A DNA stretch of 36,402 bases from an uncultured Opitutia bacterium (lineage in GTDB: Bacteria; Verrucomicrobiota; Verrucomicrobiia; Opitutales; Opitutaceae). The DNA lies in contig CAIQKV010000080.1 of assembly GCA_903872505.1 (NCBI GenBank), forward strand, positions 1-36,402, given 5' to 3'. The position numbers and the translations under genes are program-made. Below, piece by piece: positions 8,716 to 16,419 of the stretch (position 1 is the first letter of the stretch; each line of letters begins with the position of its first letter). A model generated the notes under the pieces. The model saw only the letters and a list, made by a program, of their open reading frames with translations. It ran no database searches and had not been told where the DNA came from.

Positions 8716-9770
8716 GGGGAGGTCGCCGCCCGGGCCGCCGGCGGCAGCTCCCGTTTGACGTAGAATGACGGATCCTTCGCTTGCTTCACCAGGGCGGGGA
8801 TGATCTCCCGGTAGGCGTCCCGGATGCTGCGGTAGGGCTTGGGCATGTCGGCCTTCAATTCCTCATGCAGCTTTCCCAGGGCGTGATAGGGCACCGTCGG
8901 GAACATGTGGTGCTCGATGTGGTAGTTCATCTCCCAGTAGAGGTACCGGTTGATGCGATTCATGTAGACGGTCCGGCAATTGAGGCGATGATCGAGCACG
9001 TCCTCCGCCAGGCCGGCGTGCTGGGTGAGGCCGTAGATGACCATCAGCCAGGCGCCATAGAACGACGGCAGGCCGACGTACATGAGCGGCAGGAAGCTGC
9101 GCAGGGCGATCGCCCAGGCGATCACGGCCGCGTAGATCAGCAGGTAGAGGCGCGCGATCCAGAAGACCTTGGCGTGCTCCGTGGCGGGGATGTACGTGGC
9201 CTCATCCGGGGTGAGCCGCCCGAGGCTGTGCCGGCCCATTTTGGCGAAGTGAATCGGCCCGCCCTTCAGGCTGAAAAAGGCCATGGCAATGCCCGCCAAA
9301 TCCGGCGGCCGGGGCGCGGCGATCTCCGGGTCGCGGCCGACAATGATCGTGTCGGTGTGATGCCGGGTATGGCTCCAGCGCCACGGGATGGATTCGCGCA
9401 GTACCATGAAGGACGCGATTTCATAGACGACGTCGTTCAGCCAGACCGTCTTGAAGGCCGTCCGGTGTCCGCACTCGTGCCAGCGGGAGTCGGACACCGA
9501 GCCGTAGAGCACGCCATAGGCGGCGAACGGCAGCACGGTCCACCACGTGCCCCAGGTCAGATAACCCAGCCAGCCGGTGAGCCCCAGCAGGCCGAACCAG
9601 AGCAGCGTATCGCGGACCGCCGGCCCATTCCGCCGCTGCATCAGCTCCTTGAGGCGCTGGCGCGGAATGGGGCTGGCATACCACTGGGCGTTGGCCAGGC
9701 CGTGCTCCTCGGCGAGTTTGGCATCGCGTCCGGTCAGGCCATAATCGCGCTGGGCGGTTTCACTCGTCAT
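8712..9770 (-). CDS. MocD-like membrane di-iron desaturase/oxygenase
   Basis: A 352-residue membrane protein of the fatty acid desaturase superfamily. All three histidine boxes are present: H98-E-C-G-H102, H134-T-R-H137-H138 and H284-I-E-H287-H288, with an additional H251 in TQHAGLAED. Hydrophobic segments lie near residues 55-95 and 205-245. Such di-iron enzymes hydroxylate or desaturate unactivated C-H bonds using a ferredoxin; MocD is linked to O-methyl removal in rhizopine catabolism. A good Shine-Dalgarno AAGGAG lies 8 bases upstream of the chosen ATG (9779-9784 on the plus strand). It follows heparinase copy 2 by 132 bases and overlaps the Rieske gene. Acting on a methylated sugar is inference; a lipid or carotenoid substrate is the main alternative. 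Confidence 0.9.
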   Translation of the reverse strand: MTSETAQRDYGLTGRDAKLAEEHGLANAQWYASPIPRQRLKELMQRRNGPAVRDTLLWFGLLGLTGWLGYLTWGTWWTVLPFAAYGVLYGSVSDSRWHECGHRTAFKTVWLNDVVYEIASFMVLRESIPWRWSHTRHHTDTIIVGRDPEIAAPRPPDLAGIAMAFFSLKGGPIHFAKMGRHSLGRLTPDEATYIPATEHAKVFWIARLYLLIYAAVIAWAIALRSFLPLMYVGLPSFYGAWLMVIYGLTQHAGLAEDVLDHRLNCRTVYMNRINRYLYWEMNYHIEHHMFPTVPYHALGKLHEELKADMPKPYRSIRDAYREIIPALVKQAKDPSFYVKRELPPAARAATSP

Positions 9771-9778
9771 GACATGGT

Positions 9779-9784
9779 CTCCTT
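9779..9784 (-). promoter_or_regulatory. Ribosome binding site of the MocD-like gene
   Basis: AAGGAG on the minus strand, 8 bases before the ATG at 9770. It fixes the start, since a second ATG five bases upstream opens only a three-codon frame. Most other genes checked here lack such a clear site. Confidence 0.6.
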
Positions 9785-9902
9785 CGGGGTTATCGGGGTC
9801 GATTGGGCAAGGTTGAGCTGCAGCGGGCTTCGACCTGATCCTCTAGCTGGCGCGGCAACGGCGGCAAGGCCGGATGCACCGGCCGGCCATGCTCCCGCCG
9901 GG

Positions 9903-12230
9903 TCAGGCATTGAGGATGAGGCGCACTTCCAGGCGCAGGGTACCGCGGCGGCCGGGCTGGAACAGCGTCAGGCGGGGCTGGGTCTCGGCATGCGCCCAGG
10001 CGTATTGGATGTGCTCGCGGCGCTGCTCGTCTGTCGCGCGGCGGCGCGGGTCCAGCAGCGGCAGCTGCTCGACCACGGCCTCGATGCCCGCGGGCAGGTC
10101 AAATTCCGCGCGGGCCCGGCGGCCCTGGATGATGACGCGGCGGCCGGCGAGGCGGATGGGGAGACGCGTGGTCCAATGGAAGATGACGCCCCGGCCATTC
10201 TCCACGGCCCAATCGTCGGTGATCACGACCAGGCCGGGCGTCGGTGAATCCCAGGTGCGGTGCCATTTCGTGAACCAGCCCTCCCAGCCGGGCGTGGCGT
10301 CGATGGTGGCGTGGAACCGGGTGGCGTCGCCGGTCCCGTGGGGCTTGGCGTCGGCCGGGATGGGATTCTGCGGCTTCGGGCGCTCGTCGTCGCTCCACGG
10401 CGTGAGCATGTTGTGCCGCTGGCACTGCTTGAGCAGATCGGTGACCGGGTTGGCGTAGTCCATTACGCCGAAGTCGAACGCGAAGCTGTCCCCGGCGCAC
10501 TCGAGGATGAAGCTGCCCTTGTCCTCGTGCTGGTGGTCGCCGCCGGCCCGGTTGCCGATGATGATCAGCTTGACCAGCTCCGGCCCGAGGGAGCGCACGG
10601 AGGCCATCATCCCCGTGTCCTTCATCTCGAGGAACGGGGTGAGGGCCGGCCCCTGCGGCGGGATTTCGGTGTCGAGGCGCAGCGCCAGCAGCATCGGGGC
10701 GTAGCCGGCACGTTGGAGCGATTTGCGGTAAATTGTGACCCAGTGGGACCGGGGCATGAGCCAGGCCAGGAACGCCAGCGCCTCGCCGAAGGGAAAGCAC
10801 GCGTCGCCCGTGAGCACCATGTCCTGGCCATCATCGGTCGAGCACAGCATCTCGGCGAGCCGGTCGGTGCGGGTGAGCGCGGTGGGAACCAACCGGCGGG
10901 CATCCTGCCCACGGGCACGGCCGTAGAGCTGCGCGGAAAGCACGACCTGGCGCGCGACCCACGTGAAATAGGTGGCGCCTTCGATGTAGCCGCCGTCGGG
11001 CAGAAGGATCTTGGCGAGGTTGTCCAGCAGGTTGGCCCACGCGATATCGGTGTGCGGGGCGACGCGGGAGGGTGGCTTGGGAAAATTTCCGAGGCGTGCC
11101 GGCATGGTTTGTTCCAACACCAGCAGGCCATAAAGCCGCCCCGGCGTGATCCAGGTGAGCTGGTTGCCGTGATACATGTATTCCCACCACCACGGGCCGT
11201 GGCACATGGCGCCGTGTGCCTCGGTGGCGATCCGTCGCAGGATCAAATCGCGTCCGAGCGGGGTGAACCACTCGCCGCAAAGGTCGAGAATGACCGCGCA
11301 GTCCCAGCTGGCCACCGCCTGCAGGCCGCCGCGCTGGTCCCAGTTGCTGCCCCGCATGAAGGCGAAAAAGACGTCCTCCCAATGGTCGCAATGGGCAAGG
11401 CTGATGGCGAACCGGGCCGCCCGGCGGCAGAGTTCCTTGTCGCGCCAGAACACGCCGGCCTGCGCGGCAAAAGGGCCGTGCACCGTGATCATGTTGGCCA
11501 TGTCGCGCTCGCGGCGGAAGCCCTTGAAATTCCAGAAATTGATGTTTTCCCCGATCAGGCTCTCGGGCCGGACGCGCCGGGCCATGTCGGCGACGATGCG
11601 CAGCTCCCGGATGGCCTCGGTATTTGCCAGATTCCGGCGGACGGCCTCGAGTTCCGCGGCGGTGATCATCAACCCGTAGGTGGGCTGGAAGGTGGGCTCG
11701 AAGTCCGGCGGCTGCAGGTATTTGTCCCACTGCTCGTCGTAGCCGGCCCACTGCGCGAGGTGAAAGGGCAGGCGCTCGGTGCTTTGCAGGCCGAACCAGA
11801 GGAGCCAGCCCAGGCCGGCGGCGGGGCGGGGGTGGCGGACCTCAACCGTGAGGGAGAGGATGCGCCTGGCCCCAGCGAGCTCGAGCCACTCCTCATGGCG
11901 CGTGGCGCCGCACGGCTGGCCCGTGCGCTGGCGCGGACCGGCGTCGGTCTCGGCGGCGAGGCTGATCGTGCTGTCCTCGGGCAGATTGATGGCGACGAGC
12001 AGCCGGTCGTAAGCCGAGCAGTCGAACGCGGCGAACGTCTTGCGCAGCCGGAGCACGAGACCGTCCGGGGCGGGGTGCTCCCAGTTGACGATGACGAAGG
12101 CCCAGCTCTGGGTGAGCTTATGGCCCCGGGTTCCGGGCGCGTCGGCGGTCCAGGTGGCGAGCTCGCCCAGACGTTCGTCAAAGAAAGGCGCGAAGACCGC
12201 TTCCGCGCTATTGATGGGGGTGACTCGCAT
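9903..12230 (-). CDS. Heparinase II/III-fold protein, copy 2
   Basis: A 775-residue protein with an N-terminal beta-sandwich (about 1-170), an alpha/alpha-toroid (about 180-500) and a C-terminal heparinase II/III beta domain (about 520-775). The lyase signatures are visible: N356 in YMYHGNQLTW, Y421 in PDGGYIEGATYFTW, and H566-x-H568 in GGDHQHEDKGSFILE, with CQRHNMLTP further on. Family members cleave uronate-containing polysaccharides by beta-elimination, with Tyr as base/acid and Asn/His neutralising the carboxylate. No signal peptide is present when started at ATG 12230; an upstream in-frame ATG at 12266 adds only twelve random-looking residues. It heads a minus-strand group with the MocD/MocE pair and is divergent from a LacI-type gene. 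It is very similar to copy 5. Confidence 0.9.
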   Translation of the reverse strand: MRVTPINSAEAVFAPFFDERLGELATWTADAPGTRGHKLTQSWAFVIVNWEHPAPDGLVLRLRKTFAAFDCSAYDRLLVAINLPEDSTISLAAETDAGPRQRTGQPCGATRHEEWLELAGARRILSLTVEVRHPRPAAGLGWLLWFGLQSTERLPFHLAQWAGYDEQWDKYLQPPDFEPTFQPTYGLMITAAELEAVRRNLANTEAIRELRIVADMARRVRPESLIGENINFWNFKGFRRERDMANMITVHGPFAAQAGVFWRDKELCRRAARFAISLAHCDHWEDVFFAFMRGSNWDQRGGLQAVASWDCAVILDLCGEWFTPLGRDLILRRIATEAHGAMCHGPWWWEYMYHGNQLTWITPGRLYGLLVLEQTMPARLGNFPKPPSRVAPHTDIAWANLLDNLAKILLPDGGYIEGATYFTWVARQVVLSAQLYGRARGQDARRLVPTALTRTDRLAEMLCSTDDGQDMVLTGDACFPFGEALAFLAWLMPRSHWVTIYRKSLQRAGYAPMLLALRLDTEIPPQGPALTPFLEMKDTGMMASVRSLGPELVKLIIIGNRAGGDHQHEDKGSFILECAGDSFAFDFGVMDYANPVTDLLKQCQRHNMLTPWSDDERPKPQNPIPADAKPHGTGDATRFHATIDATPGWEGWFTKWHRTWDSPTPGLVVITDDWAVENGRGVIFHWTTRLPIRLAGRRVIIQGRRARAEFDLPAGIEAVVEQLPLLDPRRRATDEQRREHIQYAWAHAETQPRLTLFQPGRRGTLRLEVRLILNA

Positions 12231-12590
12231 GAGAAGGAGGCCGTACCGGCACAGGATTAAGCGCATCCATGTGAACGGGCCCAGGTTGCTGCAACTGCGT
12301 CCTGTTGCTACATGTAGAAGCAGATCGTTGCGTTACGTTTGCGCCGCTGCCACAGTTACAGGTCCCTGCACTCGAACAAAATCTCATCATTGCCTCAGGC
12401 GAGCCCGTGGAGGGTGTGCCCCGCGGGCAACCGACCGATCGCGGGGTACCGGTCTTTGGCCTTTACTCGTTTTCCCGTTCAACTACCCCAGTGCGGGCTG
12501 GAACGACCATGATCATACCCCGAGGATCTTTCCTGATGCGGCTTGGCGCCGGCGGTTTCAAGGGCCCGAGCGCCATGGCCAAATAACACC
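12231..12590. promoter_or_regulatory. Divergent intergenic region between heparinase copy 2 and the LacI-type gene
   Basis: A 360-base gap with no convincing gene. It holds the palindrome at 12308-12317 and must contain promoters for both directions. I could not settle on clear -35/-10 boxes for either side; the region near 12460-12490, richer in T, precedes the regulator. Confidence 0.5.
12304..12321 (-). promoter_or_regulatory. Candidate operator with core CTACATGTAG
   Basis: On the minus strand it reads GCTTCTACATGTAGCAAC, about 75-90 bases upstream of the heparinase copy 2 start. TTCTACATGTAGCA agrees at 11 of 14 positions with the element TTCTACAATTAGAA found before the TonB receptor and the oxidoreductase, and its CTACATGTAG core is identical to 4548-4557. 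Its place between a regulator and its divergent neighbour fits an autoregulated operator. Confidence 0.45.
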
Positions 12591-13625
12591 ATGGGCGTGC
12601 GCGTAACACTGCGGAATATCGCCAAAATCGCCGGGGTGCATTTCACCACCGTCGGGCTGGCCCTCCGCAATGATCCGCGGATCAAGCCCGGCACGGTCGC
12701 CAAGGTGCAGGCCGTGGCCCGCAAGCTCGGCTACACGCGCGACGCCATGCTCTCCGCGCTCACGACCTATCGGCACACGCGGCTGAGCCATTTTTCCGGG
12801 GTGATTGCGGAAATCACCACTTACAACCCGGTGGATCTGAAGGCCAATGCCACGGAACGGCGGATGCTGGAGGCGATCGGGGGCAGCGCCAAGTCGCAGG
12901 GTTTCGGCTTTGAGTCGTTCCAGATCAACGCGGCCGGCATGACGGGGACGCAAATGACCCGGATCCTGCGAGCCCGGGGCATCCAAGGGATCGTGCTGTC
13001 GCCCCGTTTGCCCGATCCGGGACCCATTCCCGACCTCGACTGGGAGTATTTTTCGCCCGTGGCCGTCGGTTATTCCATCACCAACCTGCGCGTCCACCGC
13101 GTGTGCGTCCACCATGCCTACAATATCCGGCTCTGCCTGCACACCTTGCGCGCCCGCGGCTATCGCCGCATCGGCCTGGTCATGTCCCGCATCGTGTTTG
13201 AGCGGAATTTTGGCATCGGCCCGGGATCGTTCTATGCCGAGCAATGTCTGTTGCCGGAAGCGGACCGGGTCGAACCGCTGATCGTGCCGGACATCACGAA
13301 GCCGGTGCTGGGCAAATGGCTGCGCGAGCAGCGGATCGATTGCGTGATCCTGACGGACCACCCGCTGGAAATGCAGGCGTGGATCCACGAGCTGGGCTAT
13401 GACGTGCCCAATGAGATGGGTATCTGCCTGGCCTGCCGCTATGGCTTGACCGACGGGATCGCGGGCATTGACGAGCAGATGGATTTGCTGGGTGCCGCGG
13501 CGGTGGAGGTGCTGGTGCCGATGCTGCAGCGCAATGAGCGCGGCCTGCCGGCTTCCCCGCATTACACGCTGATCGAGGGACGCTGGGTCGAGCGGCCAAC
13601 CGTCCGCCCGCTGCCCGCCGGTTGA
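12591..13625 (+). CDS. LacI-type transcriptional regulator, copy 1
   Basis: A 344-residue regulator. Residues 5-57 form the N-terminal helix-turn-helix and hinge (VTLRNIAKIAGVHFTTVGLAL, then RKLGYTRDAMLSAL); residues about 62-335 form a periplasmic-binding-protein-like effector domain ending in the usual GxxAVEVL-type helix. The recognition helix reads TTVGLALRND where most LacI members have TVSRVLN-like sequences, while the hinge Leu (L57) is kept. The ATG at 12591 was chosen because upstream residues do not look like protein. It is divergent from heparinase copy 2, which it probably controls together with the MocD/MocE pair; the effector is likely a sugar from the degraded glycan (inference). 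A close paralogue starts at 35859. Confidence 0.93.
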   Translation: MGVRVTLRNIAKIAGVHFTTVGLALRNDPRIKPGTVAKVQAVARKLGYTRDAMLSALTTYRHTRLSHFSGVIAEITTYNPVDLKANATERRMLEAIGGSAKSQGFGFESFQINAAGMTGTQMTRILRARGIQGIVLSPRLPDPGPIPDLDWEYFSPVAVGYSITNLRVHRVCVHHAYNIRLCLHTLRARGYRRIGLVMSRIVFERNFGIGPGSFYAEQCLLPEADRVEPLIVPDITKPVLGKWLREQRIDCVILTDHPLEMQAWIHELGYDVPNEMGICLACRYGLTDGIAGIDEQMDLLGAAAVEVLVPMLQRNERGLPASPHYTLIEGRWVERPTVRPLPAG

Positions 13626-13679
13626 ACCCGGCCGGCGAACGTACCGGGCGGGTGCAGCGCGTGTTATCCCGGGCTAGAC

Positions 13680-14756
13680 TCAGCGGCCGGATTGCGCGCC
13701 GAGATAATTGCCATAGCCGACGACCAAGGTCGCGAGCAGGAGCACGCTGATCCCCATGGTGACCAGCACGCCGGTCCGGCGACTGGTGCCGCGCCATTCG
13801 TGCAGGGATAGGCCCCAGAGCGTGCTGAAGATGATGATGCTCGCCATATGCAGCGTCCACGAGGAGAAGCGAAATTTCCCCATCTGGGTTTCCCCCATGG
13901 TGTAAAAGAAAAACTGCAGATACCACGTGACCCCGGCGACGGCGCAGAACAGATAGTTGGCCAGCAGCGGCACCGGACCGCCGCCGGCATCCGCCCGCGC
14001 AAGGTATTCCCCGCCGGTGCGGCGGCGGCGGTGCAGCACGACGCACCAGATGGCATTGCTGGTGAAGCCGCCCGCGAGCACCACCACGAGCTTGGGCAGG
14101 CCGGTCCACAGCGAACTCGTGCCGGCCGCCGCCGAGAGGCGCGCGATGGGTTCGCCGGCCGCCAGCCCGTAGGAAAACGCCGCGCTCAGCACTCCGGAGA
14201 CGATGGCCGTGAGCATGCCGAGGCCGAAGTTAAACTCCCGGATCGTCGCCCGCGTCGCCTCGCCGGGCAACTCCCGCTCCTTGCTCAAGCCGGCGAGGGC
14301 GGTGCAGGCGATCCCCGCGAGGCAAACGCCCACGCCAACCAGGATCGTCCGCCCGGCGGCTGTGGCGGCGACCGCGGGCAGTTCACCTTTGACGAGCGGT
14401 GGGATCAGGGTGCCGAAGGCCGCGCACAAGCCCAGCACCACGCCCATCCCGAGCGACATGCCCAGGTAGCGCATCGTCAGGCCGAACGTCGTGGCGCCGA
14501 TGCCCCACAGGAACCCGAAGAACCACGTGAGCAGCAGGGTGCTGACCGGCGTGAGCGCCAGCACGCCCAGCAGATTGTTGGTGAACGCCAGCCCGAGGGC
14601 CCACGGTGCCAGCAGCCAGCTGAAGACCCCGCCGAGGAGCCAATAGGTCTCCCAGGACCAGCGCTTCACGCCCCGGAAGGGCACGTAAAAGGATGCGGCG
14701 GCCAGCCCGCCGATCCAATGGAGCACGACACCGAGCAGGGGGGAGGGAGTGATCAT
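13680..14756 (-). CDS. rhaT: L-rhamnose/proton symporter family transporter
   Basis: A 358-residue protein with about ten membrane segments. It follows the RhaT pattern from end to end: ASFYVPFRGVKRWSWETYWLLGG, then MWGIG-like FLWGIGATTFGLTMRYLGMSLGMG, and WYLQFFFYTMGETQMG near residues 275-290, each with a direct counterpart in the E. coli protein. RhaT imports L-rhamnose with protons across the inner membrane. It is 27 bases downstream of MFS copy 2 on the same strand and is the last gene of the fucosidase run. No rhamnose isomerase, kinase or aldolase is in the window, so the transported deoxysugar could be rhamnose, fucose or another 6-deoxyhexose. Confidence 0.93.
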   Translation of the reverse strand: MITPSPLLGVVLHWIGGLAAASFYVPFRGVKRWSWETYWLLGGVFSWLLAPWALGLAFTNNLLGVLALTPVSTLLLTWFFGFLWGIGATTFGLTMRYLGMSLGMGVVLGLCAAFGTLIPPLVKGELPAVAATAAGRTILVGVGVCLAGIACTALAGLSKERELPGEATRATIREFNFGLGMLTAIVSGVLSAAFSYGLAAGEPIARLSAAAGTSSLWTGLPKLVVVLAGGFTSNAIWCVVLHRRRRTGGEYLARADAGGGPVPLLANYLFCAVAGVTWYLQFFFYTMGETQMGKFRFSSWTLHMASIIIFSTLWGLSLHEWRGTSRRTGVLVTMGISVLLLATLVVGYGNYLGAQSGR

Positions 14757-14783
14757 ACGGATTGAGATGGAAATTGCCCGGGC

Positions 14784-16235
14784 TCACGCCACCGGAGACG
14801 CGGCGGCTTCGACTCCGGTGGTGACCGGCGGCTGGAATCCCTGTTCACCCCCCAGATTTTTCCATTGCCGGTAGAGGAGGACCAGGGCGACAAAGGCCAG
14901 AGCCGTAAGGACGCCGCAAAAGATGAAGATGTAGCGGTAGTCGCGAACGACCCCGAGCAGGAGTCCGCACAGCGGGGGAGTGGCGATAAGGCTGATATAG
15001 CCGAAAGTCTGGTTGGCGCTGAAAAACTGGCCGTAGCGTTCCCGCGGGAGCATTTGCGGGGTCAGCGCGGCACCCGCGCCGAGATAGATCGCGATGGCGC
15101 CCTGGTTGATGCTCCACCAGAGGAGCAGGCTGTTCGCCCCGTGGATGAGCCAAAAGCAGCTGAAATAGGTGACGCTCGTCAGGAACATGCCGATGATCGA
15201 GATCCGGATGGGATGGAAGCGATCGATCAGGGGACCCATGAGGAAAAAAGTCGGGATCTGGATCAGGAAGGTCCAACCCTTCACCTGCCCGAATTCCTTC
15301 AGCGACAGTCCCAAGGTCGCGGCATAACCCGGCTGGCCGGCGCTCGTCGCAAAGAACACCAGGAAGGACAGCGGCACCAGGGAACTCCAAAAAAAGAAGG
15401 AGATGAAGTAGTAGTTGAGGTAAAAGGGGTGGGTGAAACATTCTTGGATGTACTTTTTCGCCGCCGCCAGGCCACCGCCGGCCTTCTTGGGCGGGGGTGG
15501 TGGGTAGGCCCCTTCCTTGACCTTCCAGACGATCAGGAAGAAGGCGCTGGCGTAGAGGATGCCGATCAAACAGTAGACGTGCAGCGTATACGCCTCGGCC
15601 CAGCCGAGCGCCCAGCGGTTGAAGGCGATGTTTCCGAGCGCCCCGACCGCCCGGTAGAGACCGAAGAATTTTCCCATCACTTCCTTTGGGATCACGTCGG
15701 CAAAGAGATACTGGTAGGTCTGCCCAATATAGGCGTTGAAAACCACATACATGACGGAACACAGCGCGATCCACGCGATGGCGCAGCCCGCGGCGGTAAA
15801 TCCGCTTCCTCCCAACATGGAGAGCGTCCGATGCAGCCAGACACCGGCGGGTTTGGCGGCACCCATCAGATTGAGGCTGAGTACCACCGGCGGAGTGCAC
15901 CAGAGCAGAAACGGTCGCCGCCGCCCCAGGGAACTCCGCTTGCGGTCGCTCTGCATCCCGATGATCGGATAGATGCAGAAGGCGAGAATGGCGGACTGGC
16001 TCGAGATAAGTCCGATCAACGTATCGCTCGCCCCCTCCCACCGCAGCTGCAGGGGAACCATCACCGGCGTCATCGACTCGAAGAGCTGAAAGAAGAAGTC
16101 GCCCCAAAGCATCCAGAACATCACCTGGAGCAACGCGCTGCGGGTGTACGTGAGGGTGCCCACCCGGTAAATCTTCGGTCCCGTTGGGGCGGGCGGGGTC
16201 GCCGGAGGAGGATTGGGCGGGGGAGGAAGCGACAT
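14784..16235 (-). CDS. MFS sugar transporter, copy 2
   Basis: A 483-residue, 12-segment MFS carrier, paralogous to the one at 3069-4517. The signature SDRKRSSLGRRRPFLLW lies in the loop after segment 2, and FADVIPKEVMGKFFGLYRAVGAL is almost the same as in copy 1. The N-terminus is a Pro-rich cytoplasmic tail (MSLPPPPNPPPATPPAPTG). The ATG at 16235 was chosen because residues upstream in frame are Pro/His-rich and unlike copy 1. It lies between heparinase copy 3 (184-base gap) and rhaT (27-base gap). Function as importer of a mono- or oligosaccharide is inferred. Confidence 0.9.
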   Translation of the reverse strand: MSLPPPPNPPPATPPAPTGPKIYRVGTLTYTRSALLQVMFWMLWGDFFFQLFESMTPVMVPLQLRWEGASDTLIGLISSQSAILAFCIYPIIGMQSDRKRSSLGRRRPFLLWCTPPVVLSLNLMGAAKPAGVWLHRTLSMLGGSGFTAAGCAIAWIALCSVMYVVFNAYIGQTYQYLFADVIPKEVMGKFFGLYRAVGALGNIAFNRWALGWAEAYTLHVYCLIGILYASAFFLIVWKVKEGAYPPPPPKKAGGGLAAAKKYIQECFTHPFYLNYYFISFFFWSSLVPLSFLVFFATSAGQPGYAATLGLSLKEFGQVKGWTFLIQIPTFFLMGPLIDRFHPIRISIIGMFLTSVTYFSCFWLIHGANSLLLWWSINQGAIAIYLGAGAALTPQMLPRERYGQFFSANQTFGYISLIATPPLCGLLLGVVRDYRYIFIFCGVLTALAFVALVLLYRQWKNLGGEQGFQPPVTTGVEAAASPVA

Positions 16236-16419
16236 GTAAACGAACGAGGGGTGATCTACCGGGTGCGGCGCGTGGCAGGGGATTTGCGGGCAGCCCTGCG
16301 CGCCGGGGGCATGCGGATGTTTCGAGGATGTGGAAATCCTCCCAGCCTTGCCGGGGCGTTGGCAATACCCGGCTCCGTCACGGAGTGCGGGTCCGCCGCC
16401 TGCAAGCACCGGTTGGTGG

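Noticed and set aside
10260..12260. Long plus-strand open frame opposite heparinase copy 2, and similar ones opposite copies 3 and 5 (17122-18759, 33420-35792)
   Set aside because: The sense frames carry clear domain motifs and shared catalytic residues. The antisense frames resemble each other only because the sense genes are paralogous.
13626..13679. Hairpin between the convergent LacI and rhaT stops (CCCGG/CCGGG)
   Set aside because: Five-pair stem with a long loop and no T-tract; not distinguishable from chance in GC-rich DNA.
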